From assembly GCF_040412425.1 (NCBI RefSeq), contig NC_089762.1:23304391-23368390 (forward strand): a stretch of DNA of 64,000 nucleotides, read 5' to 3'. This DNA is from Macrobrachium rosenbergii (lineage: Eukaryota > Arthropoda > Malacostraca > Decapoda > Palaemonidae). Position numbers and translations under genes: made by a program. Every line of letters begins with the position of its first letter. Within the stretch, counting starts at the first letter, position 1. Below the pieces are notes generated by a model. That model searched no databases and was not told the DNA's origin. It worked only from the letters and a program-made list of their open reading frames with translations. Below, piece by piece: positions 27,575 to 45,752 of the stretch.

Positions 27575-28563
27575 ATTTATATTGTCGTCTTGTTGTCATT
27601 TAATTGTTTGATTTTACATTATTATTGATTAAACCTGAGTGTTAAATACTGTATTAGTCTGTTAGCTCGTTCTCCTCCTCTCAGGTGGTTTGTGTGTTTG
27701 AAACTATTTGCTAATGGCTGTTTTGTTTTTTTCATATTTGGTGCGTGAGTGGAGGTGGCTCCGTGTTTTCCTGGTGGTGCTTTTGGGCGAAGTGAGGAAT
27801 CGTTTCTGAGCATCCTTACAGTGTGGAAAGATATTGGCTAGCTGTTTGAATCATCCGATGTATTTGGATTTACTGGAAGCACTAGGATTTTTCTGACACG
27901 TATTTCCAGCTCCTCCTTGCTTAGTTATAAAGCCAAGGGGACCTCTCTGAGCCACGGTATGATGATACTTGAATTATATTTTTGATCACGGCATAGGGAC
28001 CTTAAACGGATCTTTAGCTTGTTCCTGCTATCTGTGCTGATTGGCGGAGCACGCCATATTCATTCCTCATTGCTGGGAGCCGTGATCTGATATCTTCCTG
28101 TTAATCTCCGGACGGGGAGATTCTATTTTTGCAGAGATCACGGCCAATTATTGAGAAACGGAGAAAAACCACCTTAGGAGTATAATATTAGAGTGTATTG
28201 GTCAGGTTATTCCTCCTTTTTGTTTGCCTCCTCCTGTCTGAACCCCCTTCTTTTGTGGATAATTGTGTTGCAGGCTATCTTTAGTAGTATGAGTGTTTAT
28301 TATTGTTATTAATTAATTAAGGGTGTTAGCTACTCATTTATTTGATGTATTGTGAGGTTCAGGTGTAACTTCTATCTGGTTATTTATGTATTAAATTAAG
28401 TTTTTATTCCTGGTGTTTTGTTTACCCCCTGAATTGATTTTCGCACACCCACCCTCTTTTTTTTGTACTATTCCACCTACCGTGGACTTAATACCTATGA
28501 TTTGAACACTTTTAATCCTTTTTGAGATTGAGTATTGAGTGGTGGTAAAACCAGCCATCACAG
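27572..28563 (+). other. putative 5' LTR/leader of the Gmr1-type element
   Basis: Non-coding, T-rich, ending ACCAGCCATCACA just before the primer-site-like sequence. It contains a nested inverted repeat: outer arms GCCGTGATCT (28079-28088) and AGATCACGGC (28135-28144), inner arms AATCTCC (28103-28109) and GGAGATT (28116-28122). The left boundary is only assumed to be the (TA)n edge. Confidence 0.45.
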
Positions 28564-28565
28564 AT

Positions 28566-28580
28566 TGGCGACCGCGATAG
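28566..28580 (+). other. primer-binding-site candidate
   Basis: TGGCGACCGCGATAG follows the putative LTR end. The other LTR element in this window also has TGGCGACC at the same place (9470). The tRNA it would pair with was not determined. Confidence 0.5.
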
Positions 28581-28712
28581 GATATTTCGTACCTGTTAGT
28601 GTTCACTAGTGTGCAAAATTAATTCTGGGGGTCTTGTTTTTGGCAACATTTTTACACCTCCTCGTGTAAGGTATTTTTGGTAATTGGTGGTATTGTTTTG
28701 TGATTTATCAAA

Positions 28713-29941
28713 ATGTCAACGGTTAATGTGTTAGAGCTTCTTAGTGGAGAAGGGTGGCAAGCAAGGCTGGCAGAGTTAGATAGGCATGAGTTGGAGCAGG
28801 TGGCTCAACATTTCAAAAATAGAATTTGATGTATCTGTAAGGAAGGGCCTATTGTTATTGCAGGTGTACGAATTTGTTAATACAGTGAAGGCAGGGGATG
28901 AAGTGAAAACAGCCAAAGAGGTGGAGCTTTTGAATAAGCAAATAGAACAAAAAACCCTAGAATTCAATATGGAAAAGTTTAGGGCAGAGGAAAGAGAAAG
29001 AGAGAGGCAGTTTGAGAGAGAAATGCGGGTAACAGACCCTTCTTCCCCTCCCTCTTCCCCAAATATGTTGGTAACGCCTGCTATCAATTTGGCTAAGGCT
29101 CTCAAGTTCGTGCCGAACTTTCAAGAATGTAATGTGGTGGAATTTTTTGTTTCTTTTGAGAGAATTGCTGCTAAGTTACAGTGGCCCCTGGAGTACTGGA
29201 CCACCCTTATTCAGAGTAAACTGATAGGTAGGGCTCAGAAAGTTTGTTACGTTGGATGAGAATCTGTCATCCGACTACGAAAATGTGAAAGCCATTATTT
29301 TGAAGGCTTATGAGCTTGTCCCTGAGGCTTATAGACAGTGGTTTAGGAACCTGCAAAAAGGTAGGGAACAGACGTTCGTAGAATTTGCTAGGGGTAAGAA
29401 GCAATATGCTGAGGATTGGTTCAAGTCGAAGGAAGTCGACGACTTTGAAAGGTTGAAAGAGTTAGTGCTTGTAGAGGAATTTAAGAGGTGTGTGCCCGAT
29501 AAACTTAAGGTACATTTGGAAGAGTTGAAAACTGATGCTTTACAAGAGGTTGCCATTGCTAGTGACGAGTATTATTTGTCACATAAAAATGAATTGGGAG
29601 GAGTGGTGACAAATGTAAAACCTGGTTGGGTTAGAACGGGCCGGAGTAGTAATTATAATAAGGTTTCTAATAGGCCTAATTATATAAATAAGAACCAACC
29701 CAGGAAGCAGGATACCCCTAATAATAATAATCACTTTTCTCCTGACAGGGGTAACAGGGGTTATAATGGTTATGATCCTGAAAAGGTGAAGAGTATGACA
29801 TGCTACTATTGTAACAAGAAGGGGCATGTGAAGAGCAGGTGTTTTGCTTTTAAGAAAGCACAACAGGCAAACAATAGGCCAGTAATGGGTATAGGAAGGA
29901 AAGAGAAAGAACCCATCACGAGCAGGACAGATGAGCAATGA
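28713..29941 (+). pseudogene. gag: gag of the Gmr1-type element
   Basis: Starts at the ATG at 28713 (MSTVNVLELLSGEGWQARL). One base change of frame occurs near 28812, and the frame continues as EFDVSVRKGLLLLQVYEFV. A charged coiled coil (KQIEQKTLEFNMEKFRAEE) spans about 28935-29010. The capsid-like part with FVPNFQECNVVEFFVSFERIA ends at a second shift near 29250 and resumes as SSDYENVKAIILKAYELVPE and YRQWFRNLQKGREQTFVEFA. This is the SCAN-like capsid fold sequence seen in several animal gypsy gags. The nucleocapsid has one CX2CX4HX4C knuckle (CYYCNKKGHVKSRC, about 29800-29842). It would assemble element particles. The stop at 29941 separates it from the protease, which is in the same frame, so readthrough or loss of a sense codon is possible. 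Confidence 0.83.
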
Positions 29942-30613
29942 CTATCCAGTTGTTTTGAGAAATTTTTGTCTCAAGGTTGTGTCTCGTCCGCGAATTCGTC
30001 CGAGTGTAAATGCGTACGTATTTTGCGTGACACGGGTGTGGCACAATCGTTGATTTTGAGAAAGGCCTTGCCATCAGATTTTGTCCTAAACTGTGAAGAA
30101 TTTGTCTTGTTGTCTGGATTTCCTGATTCGGTGGAGTCATATCCCCTCGGCAATTTTCATTTGAAATGTCCTTCTTTTTCAGGAATGTTGAAATTGGCCA
30201 TAGTGGAAAAAATTCCTGTTAAGGAAGTAGACATAGTGTTGGGAAACGATGTGGCCTATAAGAACCAGACTTGTCCAATAATAATAAATCCCGAAGTAGC
30301 AGTGGTTACTCGTTCTAGAGCTAGAGGAGTTGACGCTGCAGAGTCAACAACAGATGTAGATTTGAGTAGCTTAGAATGTAGTGGTATTAGTAATTTAGTT
30401 GTAGAAAATATTGACATTGTAAAGGACATTCCAAACTGGACAAAGGAGGAGCTAATTAAAGCTCAGAAACAAGAATTCCGGAACCTTCCTACTGAATCAG
30501 GCGAGGTGGATGATTTGACAGTCCCAAAGTTTAAAATAATCAACAACATTCTTTATAGGTTGAGTAGGCCTAGAGATCTGGTAACAGTGCACATGAAATT
30601 GCAAAACAAATAA
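29942..30613 (+). pseudogene. aspartic protease and linker of the Gmr1-type element
   Basis: In frame with gag after a single TGA. The catalytic box reads VRILRDTGVAQSLIL (about 30016-30060): DTGV instead of the usual DTGA. The distal motif is VDIVLGNDVA (about 30228-30257), the ILGNDLA type of gypsy proteases. A TRSRARG linker follows, then the first part of the integrase N-terminus (FKIINNILYRLSRPRDLV). The stop codon overlaps the ATG of the next frame as TAATG at 30611-30615. Catalytic Asp is present, but the A-to-V change may weaken activity. Confidence 0.8.
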
Positions 30614-31779
30614 TGGTCCCTTGTGTTCACAGGATTGGCTTGATGTCGTTGGCGCATGATAATGGTTTGGCGGGTCATTTCGGAATTCACAAGACGGCTG
30701 GGAAATTGCTCAAGGATTATTACTGGCCCAAACTGAAATCTGACGTGAAGAAATTTGTCAATAGCTGTGGTATCTGGCAGAAGGTCGGTAAGCCAAACCA
30801 AGTTATACCAAAAGCTCCTTTATGTCCAATTTCTGTGGTTTCTGGGCCTTTTAAAGAAGTCATAATCGATCTTGTCGGGCCATTGCCCAGGACTCGTAGT
30901 GGGAATGAGTATATTTTTACTATAATGGATAAAATGTCCCGTTTTCCAGAAGCCATTCCCCTACGTTCCATTAAAAGCATAAAGATAGTTGAGGTGTTAA
31001 TCAATTTTTTCACTAAGTTTGGGATGCCTAAGGTAATTCAGTCTGACTTTGGTACAAACTTTGTTAGTCGATATTTTAAAGAGAGAATGGCAGAGTTGGG
31101 TATTAAACATGTGACTTCATCTCCATATCATCCAGAGAGTCAGGGTGCTCTGGAGAAGTTTCATCAAACTCTAAAATCGATGATTAGGAAATATTGTTTA
31201 AGTCACGGTTCTGAGTGGGACAAAGAATTACCATATTTGTTATTTGCTTTTCGTTCAGCTCCAAGTCAATCTCTAGGTTTGTCGCCTTTTAATTTGGTTT
31301 TTGGACATTGTGTTCGTGGTCCTCTTGATGTTGTAAGAGAGTCATGGGAAGGTGACATTCCTGAGATGAATTTGTTAGACTACATGACTAATTTGGGTGA
31401 CAAAATGACGAAGGCTTGGGAATTTGCCCGTGAGAATTTGTTGTGCAGTCAGAGAAGAATGAAATACTTCTTTGACAGGAGGACCAAAACACGTAACTTC
31501 GCTGAAGGCGACAAGGTCTTGGTGTTGTTGCCTTTTCCCGGTAATCCATTAAAAGCTTCATTTTCAGGTCCCTGGAAGGTTTTGAAAAAAGTTAGCGAGG
31601 TCAATTATTTGGTGGAAACTCCCGAGAGGAGGAAGCCTTTTCAACTTTGCCATATAAATATGTTAAAGGAATATAAAGAAAGGGATAAAGTCATTCCGGT
31701 GGCAAAAGTTGGGGATGTGGTTAAATGTAATAATGACCTTTATTCTTTTCAGAGGAAGTTAATGAGGATAATGTGGTAA
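30613..31779 (+). CDS. integrase of the Gmr1-type element (388 codons open)
   Basis: Would insert element cDNA into chromosomes. N-terminal zinc domain: [16 protein letters not shown] with both His. The following Cys pair is C-x-x-W ([13 protein letters not shown]), so the second Cys is lost. The catalytic core has Asp in IIDLVGPLP (codon at 30868), Asp in [10 protein letters not shown] (31045) and Glu in [11 protein letters not shown] (31153). Spacing between the last two is 35 residues, the D,D35E pattern. The C-terminal part has [19 protein letters not shown], a GPY/F-type module, and [10 protein letters not shown]. No chromodomain is seen. The frame is open throughout, the only pol domain here without a break. 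The ATG at 30613 overlaps the upstream stop, but the family's N-terminus begins upstream in another frame (the preceding words [10 protein letters not shown] are in this frame), so this start need not be the real one. Confidence 0.85.
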   Translation: MVPCVHRIGLMSLAHDNGLAGHFGIHKTAGKLLKDYYWPKLKSDVKKFVNSCGIWQKVGKPNQVIPKAPLCPISVVSGPFKEVIIDLVGPLPRTRSGNEYIFTIMDKMSRFPEAIPLRSIKSIKIVEVLINFFTKFGMPKVIQSDFGTNFVSRYFKERMAELGIKHVTSSPYHPESQGALEKFHQTLKSMIRKYCLSHGSEWDKELPYLLFAFRSAPSQSLGLSPFNLVFGHCVRGPLDVVRESWEGDIPEMNLLDYMTNLGDKMTKAWEFARENLLCSQRRMKYFFDRRTKTRNFAEGDKVLVLLPFPGNPLKASFSGPWKVLKKVSEVNYLVETPERRKPFQLCHINMLKEYKERDKVIPVAKVGDVVKCNNDLYSFQRKLMRIMW

Positions 31780-31804
31780 TTGGCCATCAGGTAATAAGAA
31801 TTCT

Positions 31805-32482
31805 TTGGAAAACCTTGATGGTTCAATTTCTCATTTGAGTTACGAGAAGCGCAGGTCTCTGAAAAAGTTGGTGTTGGGCTATAAAGAATTGTTTTCCGAT
31901 GTACCAGGTCGAACATCTGTTGTAGAACATGACGTGGATGTTGGTAATGCCACACTTGTGAAACAATCCCCATATAGGTTAAATCCCTTCAAGAAGGAAG
32001 TTGTTGCAAAGGAGGTGGAATATCTGTTAAAACACGGTTTGATCGAGCCAAGCAAAAGTCCTTGGTCATCACCTGTGGTGTTGGTTAAGAAACCTGATGG
32101 AGAGTTTCGTATGTGTTTTGACTATCGAAAGGTAAATGAGGTTACAAAAATCCGATAGCTATCCTTTGCCACGGATAGAAGATTGTATAGATCGCATGGG
32201 AAGTCAAAATATATAAGTAAATTTGATTTATTAAAAGGTTATTGGCAAGTTCCTTTGACGAAACGAGCAAGAGCTTTGTCGGCTTTCGTGACACCTCAAG
32301 GGTTATTTCAATGTCGTGTTATGCCGTTTGGTATGAAAAACGCCGCCGCCACTTTTCAAAGAATGATGAATACGTTGGTGTATGATTTAGAAGGGTGTGT
32401 GGTTTATATTGATGACATTGTTATTTATAGTGACGACTGGGAGACTCACTTGCAACGATTAAAGCCTTGTTCGAAGTATTGA
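31805..32482 (+). pseudogene. reverse transcriptase of the Gmr1-type element
   Basis: Would copy element RNA to DNA. N-terminal words: [57 protein letters not shown]. Two offset single-base shifts near 32150 and 32205 bracket SYPLPRIEDCIDRMG. Then SKFDLLKGYWQVPLT (motif A), TPQGLFQCRVMPFGMKNA (motif B-like) and the catalytic box YIDD (32405-32416) in VVYIDDIVIYSDDWE. Another one-base shift near 32465 leads into the connection region. It lies 25 bp after the integrase stop, which shows the IN-RT order directly. Confidence 0.86.
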
Positions 32483-33213
32483 AGAAAGCTGGTCTGGTGG
32501 TTAATCTTAAAAAGAGTGAGTTTGCAAAAGCCAAAGTTGTATATTTAGGTCATGTAGTGGGTAATGGTAAGGTAGCTCCTAAAAAGGCCAATGTGGAGGC
32601 TATTGAGAAAATGTCTATCCTTACGTGTCGGAGGGATATCAGAAAATTCTCAGGTTTGGTAGGTTACTACCGTAGATTTGTGAAAAATTTTTCTGACATC
32701 GCTGATCCACTCACCAACCTCCTAAAAAAGAAGGTAACGTTCACCTGGACCAGTGACACGCAAAAGGCAGTTGAAAGTCTCAAAAAGGTACTACTTAGTT
32801 TCCCGATATTGAGGGCTCCAAATTTTGACCCCCATTTCTCGCTTGCCACCGACGCAAGTGACGTTGGTGTAGGAGCGGTCTTGTTACAGAAGGACGAGCA
32901 GGGTGTTTCTCACCCTGTTGCATACTTCTCAAAGAAGCTAAATCCCGCTCAACGAAAGTATTCGACTGCTGAAAAAGAGACCCTTGCACTGGTACTGGCA
33001 ATTAATCACTTTTCTATTTATCTTTCTTCCACAGGCACCCCTATTAAGATCCTAACAGACCACAACCCATGACCTTCCTCAACAGGTACAAAAATAAAAA
33101 TCAGCGTCTTATGCGCTGGAGCCTTATGCTGCAGGAATGGGACCTGGAATTTACCCATATCCCAGGAAAAGACAATGCCGTAGCAGACGTTCTCTCGCGT
33201 ATTGTTGAATAAA
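32467..33213 (+). pseudogene. RT connection and RNase H of the Gmr1-type element
   Basis: Continues the RT thumb (LFEVLKKAGLVVNLKKSEF, YLGHVVGNGKVAP, GYYRRFVKNFSDIADPLT), then RNase H: first catalytic Asp in FSLATDASDVGVGAVLLQ (about 32841), Glu in YSTAEKETLALVLAI, Asp in ILTDHNP near 33050, and after a one-base loss at about 33070 the terminal THIPGKDNAVADVLSRI with the last Asp. Pol ends at a TAA near 33211. No integrase follows, only a purine-rich tract about 190 bp later, so RNase H is the last domain. Confidence 0.86.
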
Positions 33214-33403
33214 AAGACCTGTGTTGGGCCATGCAGCTAATAAGGTAGTATCTGTATCGTTCTTGTTATGGTGTGTGTGAGTTGAAGTAGGTAGGTGAGT
33301 TTAGGTATTGAATAAGTTTGAAGAGTATTAATCATAATTTCTCATTACAGGAATAGAGGTAGTTATTTTAGTGAAAAGCAAAAAAAAAAAAAAAAATAGG
33401 ATT

Positions 33404-33418
33404 GAGGGGAGAGGGCGG
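33404..33418 (+). other. polypurine tract candidate
   Basis: GAGGGGAGAGGGCGG lies after pol and a run of 17 A. A 3' LTR should begin just downstream, but no match to the upstream region is visible. Confidence 0.5.
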
Positions 33419-34239
33419 CACTCATTATTTACATTTTGGTTATGGTGGTAGTGTTTTCGAAGATGGTGGATTGTGGATCACTATACAATGAACGTTAGTA
33501 TCAAGAGTGTCCGTTTACTAACAATCGTGCTCGGCAATGAGCGAACACAAGGTGTTCTTGGCCGAGGTTTAGGCTCCTTTCGACATAATAATTATGAGTA
33601 TGATAATGTAAAGTTTAAAGCGCTGTTTAGGATGGGTGACAAAGATATAATTATTTAATATTATTGAAAAGTTTGGTTACCGTAGCTTTGTTAAATGCCT
33701 CGAGGTTGATATGTGTATATATACATAGGCATAATGTAACATTAGGTTAAGGTTAAAATGATTCTCGTGATCAGAATATGGTCGCTGTATTATTTTAAGT
33801 AAGGTGGATGGCGTGATATAATGTGTCGCGAAATAAATATTTAGGTATGAAGGTCATCATAAAGGTAAAATTCGTACCTCCCATAGGTATGGTACACTCA
33901 TTATGAGTATCTGGTGGTCTTAGGGACCTGGTATAATGGGGTCTAGGTTCTTGGTGACCTGGTGTAATACGGTCTCGGTGGTTAATTCGGTGGTTAGGGT
34001 ACTAATCCGGTTATTCTATGTTTCCAGGCATAACTACGCTTCACGAATTTTTGTGTGTTGGTGTTGCGCAGGGGAAATCTGTGTTGATGTTCTCTGTGTT
34101 ATGCAATATAGGTGTATGTTTTCGGTAGGACTCTTTTAAAGTGATTGAGTGTGTGTTGTCACTGTGATATATACAGAACTATTTTTCGCTGCACATTTTT
34201 ACAATGAGCGATGTGAATCACAAAGTGGAACAATTTTGA
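33419..34239. other. no recognised feature; expected place of a 3' LTR
   Basis: Unique-looking sequence with several GACCTGGT/GGTGGTTA-like short repeats around 33905-34020. It does not visibly match 27572-28563. Confidence 0.4.
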
Positions 34240-34740
34240 GCGTGCAAAAATAGCTATGGCCTATGAACTGATATGAGACTTCAGATAAAATCAAGGAATC
34301 TGAGAAAGTGAGGACAGAGTGTCACAAAGGGATGAAATGACGTAAGATGAAGAAGGCATTTATGAGGCTGAATCTTTCAATGCTAAACAAACGATTCCCA
34401 TTTAGGTTCTTCTTATGAATTGGGATGTAGTGAAAGATAATAAGAAGGCAAATCAAACAATGGTTATTTTAATTAGGCTAAACATTTTTTTTTACAAAAA
34501 TAAGATTATACACAAGTCTACAATGCTATACGGACATGAATCACTGTATGCCAGGGAAATAATATCTAACAGAAGTCAGAAAGAGGTAAAGCTAGAAATG
34601 CAACCATAAGGGAAATGACGGAAGCCCAAATGCAGATGAGATATTAATGGAAGGAAATGGAGATGGCTTTCACATGTCTTCTTCACACAACCACAGGGAG
34701 AGTAATGATTGATATTTGTCTGCTTTGCGTCGCAGGGTGG
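34240..34740 (+). pseudogene. non-LTR retrotransposon RT C-terminal remnant (second)
   Basis: Scattered frames give STMLYGHESLYA (about 34517-34553), the family's LLYG.E.W block, and RKWRWLSHVFFTQPQGE (about 34645-34700), the R.LRWLGHV.RM block. A basic KMKK stretch lies upstream. It has the same general type and position in the protein as the fragment at 7960-8300, but the two DNA sequences do not look alike. It is heavily eroded, with many stops. Confidence 0.55.
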
Positions 34741-34942
34741 GTGTTGGTGGAGATGACGCTAAGGATGACGACGACGACGATGATCTGAGGATTCATTTGA
34801 ATGGAAAAGCAAAGAAGAAAACGAAACCGCTCATCGATGTTATTCGAATATTTTATGCACGGTAGGCTGTTGTCTAGAATAATAACTTCTCAGGAAATAA
34901 TTCATTCGTCGTGGTGAGAAGCCATTATTTTCCTTCATTTTT

Positions 34943-35345
34943 AGTTTTCTGTAAAAGAAAACTATTAAAGAGATGGCTTTGTCTGTCCATCCGCGCTTTT
35001 TCTGTCCACACTCAGAACTCCTGAGGCCAGAGGGCTGCAAATTGTACGTTGATCATCCACCTCCACTCATTAAACATACCAAATTGCAGCCCTACTACTC
35101 AGTAACTTTATTTTATTTAAGGTTAAATTTAGCCATGATCGTGCGTCTATTTCACCGCTAAGGTTCCAACAACACGGGCCACCACCGTCCCGTGGCTGAA
35201 AGTTTCATGGACCTCGGCTGAAAGTTTCATGGGCCGTGGCTGAGAGTTTCATACAGCATTATACGCTATACAGAAAACTCGATTGTGCCGAAGAAACTTC
35301 AGCCCATTTTTTACTTGTTTTGTAAAGAAAACAATTGTATTCTTT
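34943..35345 (+). repeat. decapod-type interspersed repeat with hairpin arms
   Basis: Begins with a hairpin AGTTTTC (34943-34949)/GAAAACT (34957-34963), then ATGGCTTTGTCTGTCC. Inside, AGGGCTGCAA (35031-35040) and TTGCAGCCCT (35084-35093) form a 10 bp stem. Three degenerate GGCTGAAAGTTTCATGG units follow at about 35190-35250, then CCGAAGAAACTTC near the end. From memory this resembles a repeat very common in decapod transcripts and genomes. I cannot verify that here. It has no coding capacity. Confidence 0.6.
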
Positions 35346-36172
35346 ATAAGATGTCGTAAGTCATTATCAAGAGTCCTTTCTTTCCGTGCTTAGTCAAGTA
35401 CAGTATATGCCAGCGCCTTCATATGGTGAAAAATATTTCGATGACAAAAATCTTAACAGTCTTCTAAATAACTGACAGTGATTAAGTATGGAATAAAAAA
35501 GACATGTAACTCCTATTTAACTATAACTGAGAAAGAGCTACGTCCTAAATATTATTATATTTAGAAAAAGGTTTTTCCTTAATATTCTGACTCGGCAGTT
35601 TCGTCTCTCCCAATGTTCCATTTCACAGCAAAAACTTCTTGAAACTGAGCCTTTCTTGATCTCGGAGATTTTCTGATTTGCTCAAGAAGAAAATTTTGTG
35701 ACGGGGAAAAGTTTTGGCCTAAACTGAATGCTCTTCATAAGACGCAGTTTTAGCCTTCCTTTCCGACTATTTTATGAGTTAGTGATGGACTGCAATCCTT
35801 GATAAAAGGGCTTAACTTTAATCCAAATAAAACTAAGGTATTGTATTAGAAAGATACATTATTGAGTTTCCGATACTTAACTATAAGAGTCTACGTTCCC
35901 CACATCACAAAAGATTCGGAGTACGAAACGGGGAAATAAATACATTTTGAAGAATCTTGGCCAGGGCAGAAGCTCTAATTACTTACATGTCTGCTTGGTT
36001 GTAAGTTATTCCCAAGGTATTGTGCATTCGTTGTCAGATGATGTATCTGGCTCATATTTTTTTGAAGAGGCAATCATGTATAAATGACACAAAGTCCTGA
36101 TTAATGTGCTACAAAATTACCAATCAGCTCTCATATTGGAGATGGATTGATAATGATTCTTAGTAAAAGAAC

Positions 36173-36176
<4 letters not shown>
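35346..36176. other. no recognised feature
   Basis: AT-rich unique sequence without long open frames. Confidence 0.55.

Positions 36177-36254
<78 letters not shown>
36177..36254. repeat. (TA)n microsatellite
   Basis: TA tract followed by two TTTTATATA echoes. Confidence 0.97.
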
Positions 36255-39049
<2,795 letters not shown>

Positions 39050-40620
39050 AAAACCTTTCTTGCTCAGTCTTTGGCCCCATAGAATCTCCTTTTCCAGAAT
39101 GTTTCACCTAATTGACCATTTATCAGTTTTGTATTTTTTATTGTTATCATGTACAAATTATAAAAAAGTTTATTAAACGTATTTCGTTGAGATTTCCCAA
39201 TTTTATATGAATATTCAGTATCTGTGGAGAATACTAAGTTACTGAAGCAGTCCATAAAGTTTCCATTCAGTCAGCACTTCTTTTTTTCTTATAAGAATTA
39301 GGAGACAAACAGTGCAAACTTAGCGCACAGGGCCATTAAGGAGAATGATACTAGTTTTAACTGAAGAGCGCTGATTATCATTCAAAACGCATGATTTTTA
39401 CTCAGTAATTATGGTTTTGAATTTTAAACTTTTTAAGCAACTGAAATTCTTTGGTTAAGCAGAGAATGTCATAGATTTCACGAGCTACATTGCGACTTAT
39501 TTTTCTTATTCTGTTGTAAGACATTGGATTCAAAATGTTATATAAAACAATATCCAGGGTTAATAAAGTAATTAATTTTGATGATTAATAATTAATATTT
39601 ATTAATTAAGTCTATCTTTCAGTTTCTGTCAAAATTTGCCTGTTTAACCATAACAATTTTCACACAAATTAAAGCTTGTATATCCTTGGAAACGTCTAAA
39701 GTTCACTGATACCTAGCCAATCCCCACATCTTCTGCCCACCTTTTTATCAAAAACCTTTCTTGACTGAGTATTATTGGTAGAATTTCCTTTTCCAGAATG
39801 GAACAGTACAAATTGAACATACAGAAGGCTGGATGCCAAATGCTCATTAGTGTCTGCAGTCTGAAATTATAAAAAAGTTTACAAATGCTTGTATGAGCAG
39901 AGATTTCCCAATTTTATATATAATATTCAGTATCTGTATATAATATAAGTTACTGAATATAGTGGGCCATAAAGTTTCCATTCAGGGCACTTATATTATA
40001 TTATATAAATTAGGAGACAAACAGTCAAACTTAGCGATCAGGGCCATTCTCAGGTGAATGATACGTTATAACTGAAGAGCCATTATAGTCTAAAAAAGCT
40101 GATTAGTACTCAGTAATTATGGTTTTGAATTTTAAACCTGGGCAAGCTAACTGCTTGCATTCTTTTTTCCCAGACTAATGACATAGATTTCCCAGCTACA
40201 ACACTTCATTTTTATCCCTTCTGTTGTAAGACATTGGATCAACAAAATCACGTTATAGAAAACAATGGGTTCGATCCAGACGTAAGTCAGAAATTTATTT
40301 TGTTTAATACGTGATTATTATTAATTAAGTCTATCTCTCATATTTCTGGATAATTTGCCTGTTTAGCCATAACAATTTTCACACAAATTAAAGCTCATAT
40401 ATCCTTGGAACGAAAAACTAAATTCACTCGATACCAGCCAATCCCCACATCTTCTGCCCACCTTTTTATCAAAAACCAGCTTTTTGAAGACTGATATATA
40501 TTGGGATAACGCCCTGATTTACATTATATCTGCTAGAGGAACAGATCAAACGAACATACAGAAGGCTGGATGCCAAATGCTCATTAGTGTCTGCAGTTTC
40601 TGATATAAGAAATCTATTTA
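39050..40620. repeat. imperfect tandem duplication, unit ~0.71-0.74 kb
   Basis: Blocks recur in order: AAACCTTTCTTG (about 39051, 39762), GAGACAAACAGT (39302, 40014), CTCAGTAATTATGG (39400, 40108), GTTGTAAGACATTGGAT, CATAACAATTTTCACAC and AAGGCTGGATGCCAAATG (39825, 40562). Between identical blocks the copies differ in patches rather than evenly, and the second copy has several extra TATA-rich patches. No coding capacity seen. Confidence 0.8.
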
Positions 40621-40664
40621 CAAATATTGTATATATATGGGACTCTACCTATTATATATATATG

Positions 40665-40666
<2 letters not shown>

Positions 40667-40762
<96 letters not shown>

Positions 40763-40764
40763 GT

Positions 40765-40808
<44 letters not shown>

Positions 40809-40850
40809 ATATGTGTGCATGTGTTTTGTGTGTCTGTATATGTATACACA
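40667..40850. repeat. (TA)n-(GT)n microsatellite
   Basis: TA tract, then GT tract at about 40763-40806 and degenerate GT/CA to 40850. Confidence 0.96.
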
Positions 40851-45735
<4,885 letters not shown>

Positions 45736-45752
45736 ATTATATATATATATAT

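Larger units (their letters stand above)
27572..33418 (+). mobile_element. Gmr1-type Ty3/gypsy retrotransposon (integrase before RT)
   Basis: Plus-strand element with gag, aspartic protease, integrase, reverse transcriptase and RNase H in that order. Sequence similarity is to Ty3/gypsy (YIDD RT, DTG protease, HHCC and D,D35E integrase), but the domain order is that of Ty1/copia. This combination defines the Gmr1-like group, first described from deuterostomes. A primer-binding-site-like TGGCGACCGCG lies at 28566 and a purine tract at 33404. I could not find matching LTRs: the ~0.99 kb before the primer site has no clear second copy after the purine tract, so the 3' LTR is missing or very diverged. 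At least seven frame breaks are present. Confidence 0.85.

Noticed and set aside
33419..34239. 3' LTR of the Gmr1-type element
   Set aside because: I could not match it to 27572-28563 by eye. A pairwise alignment would decide.
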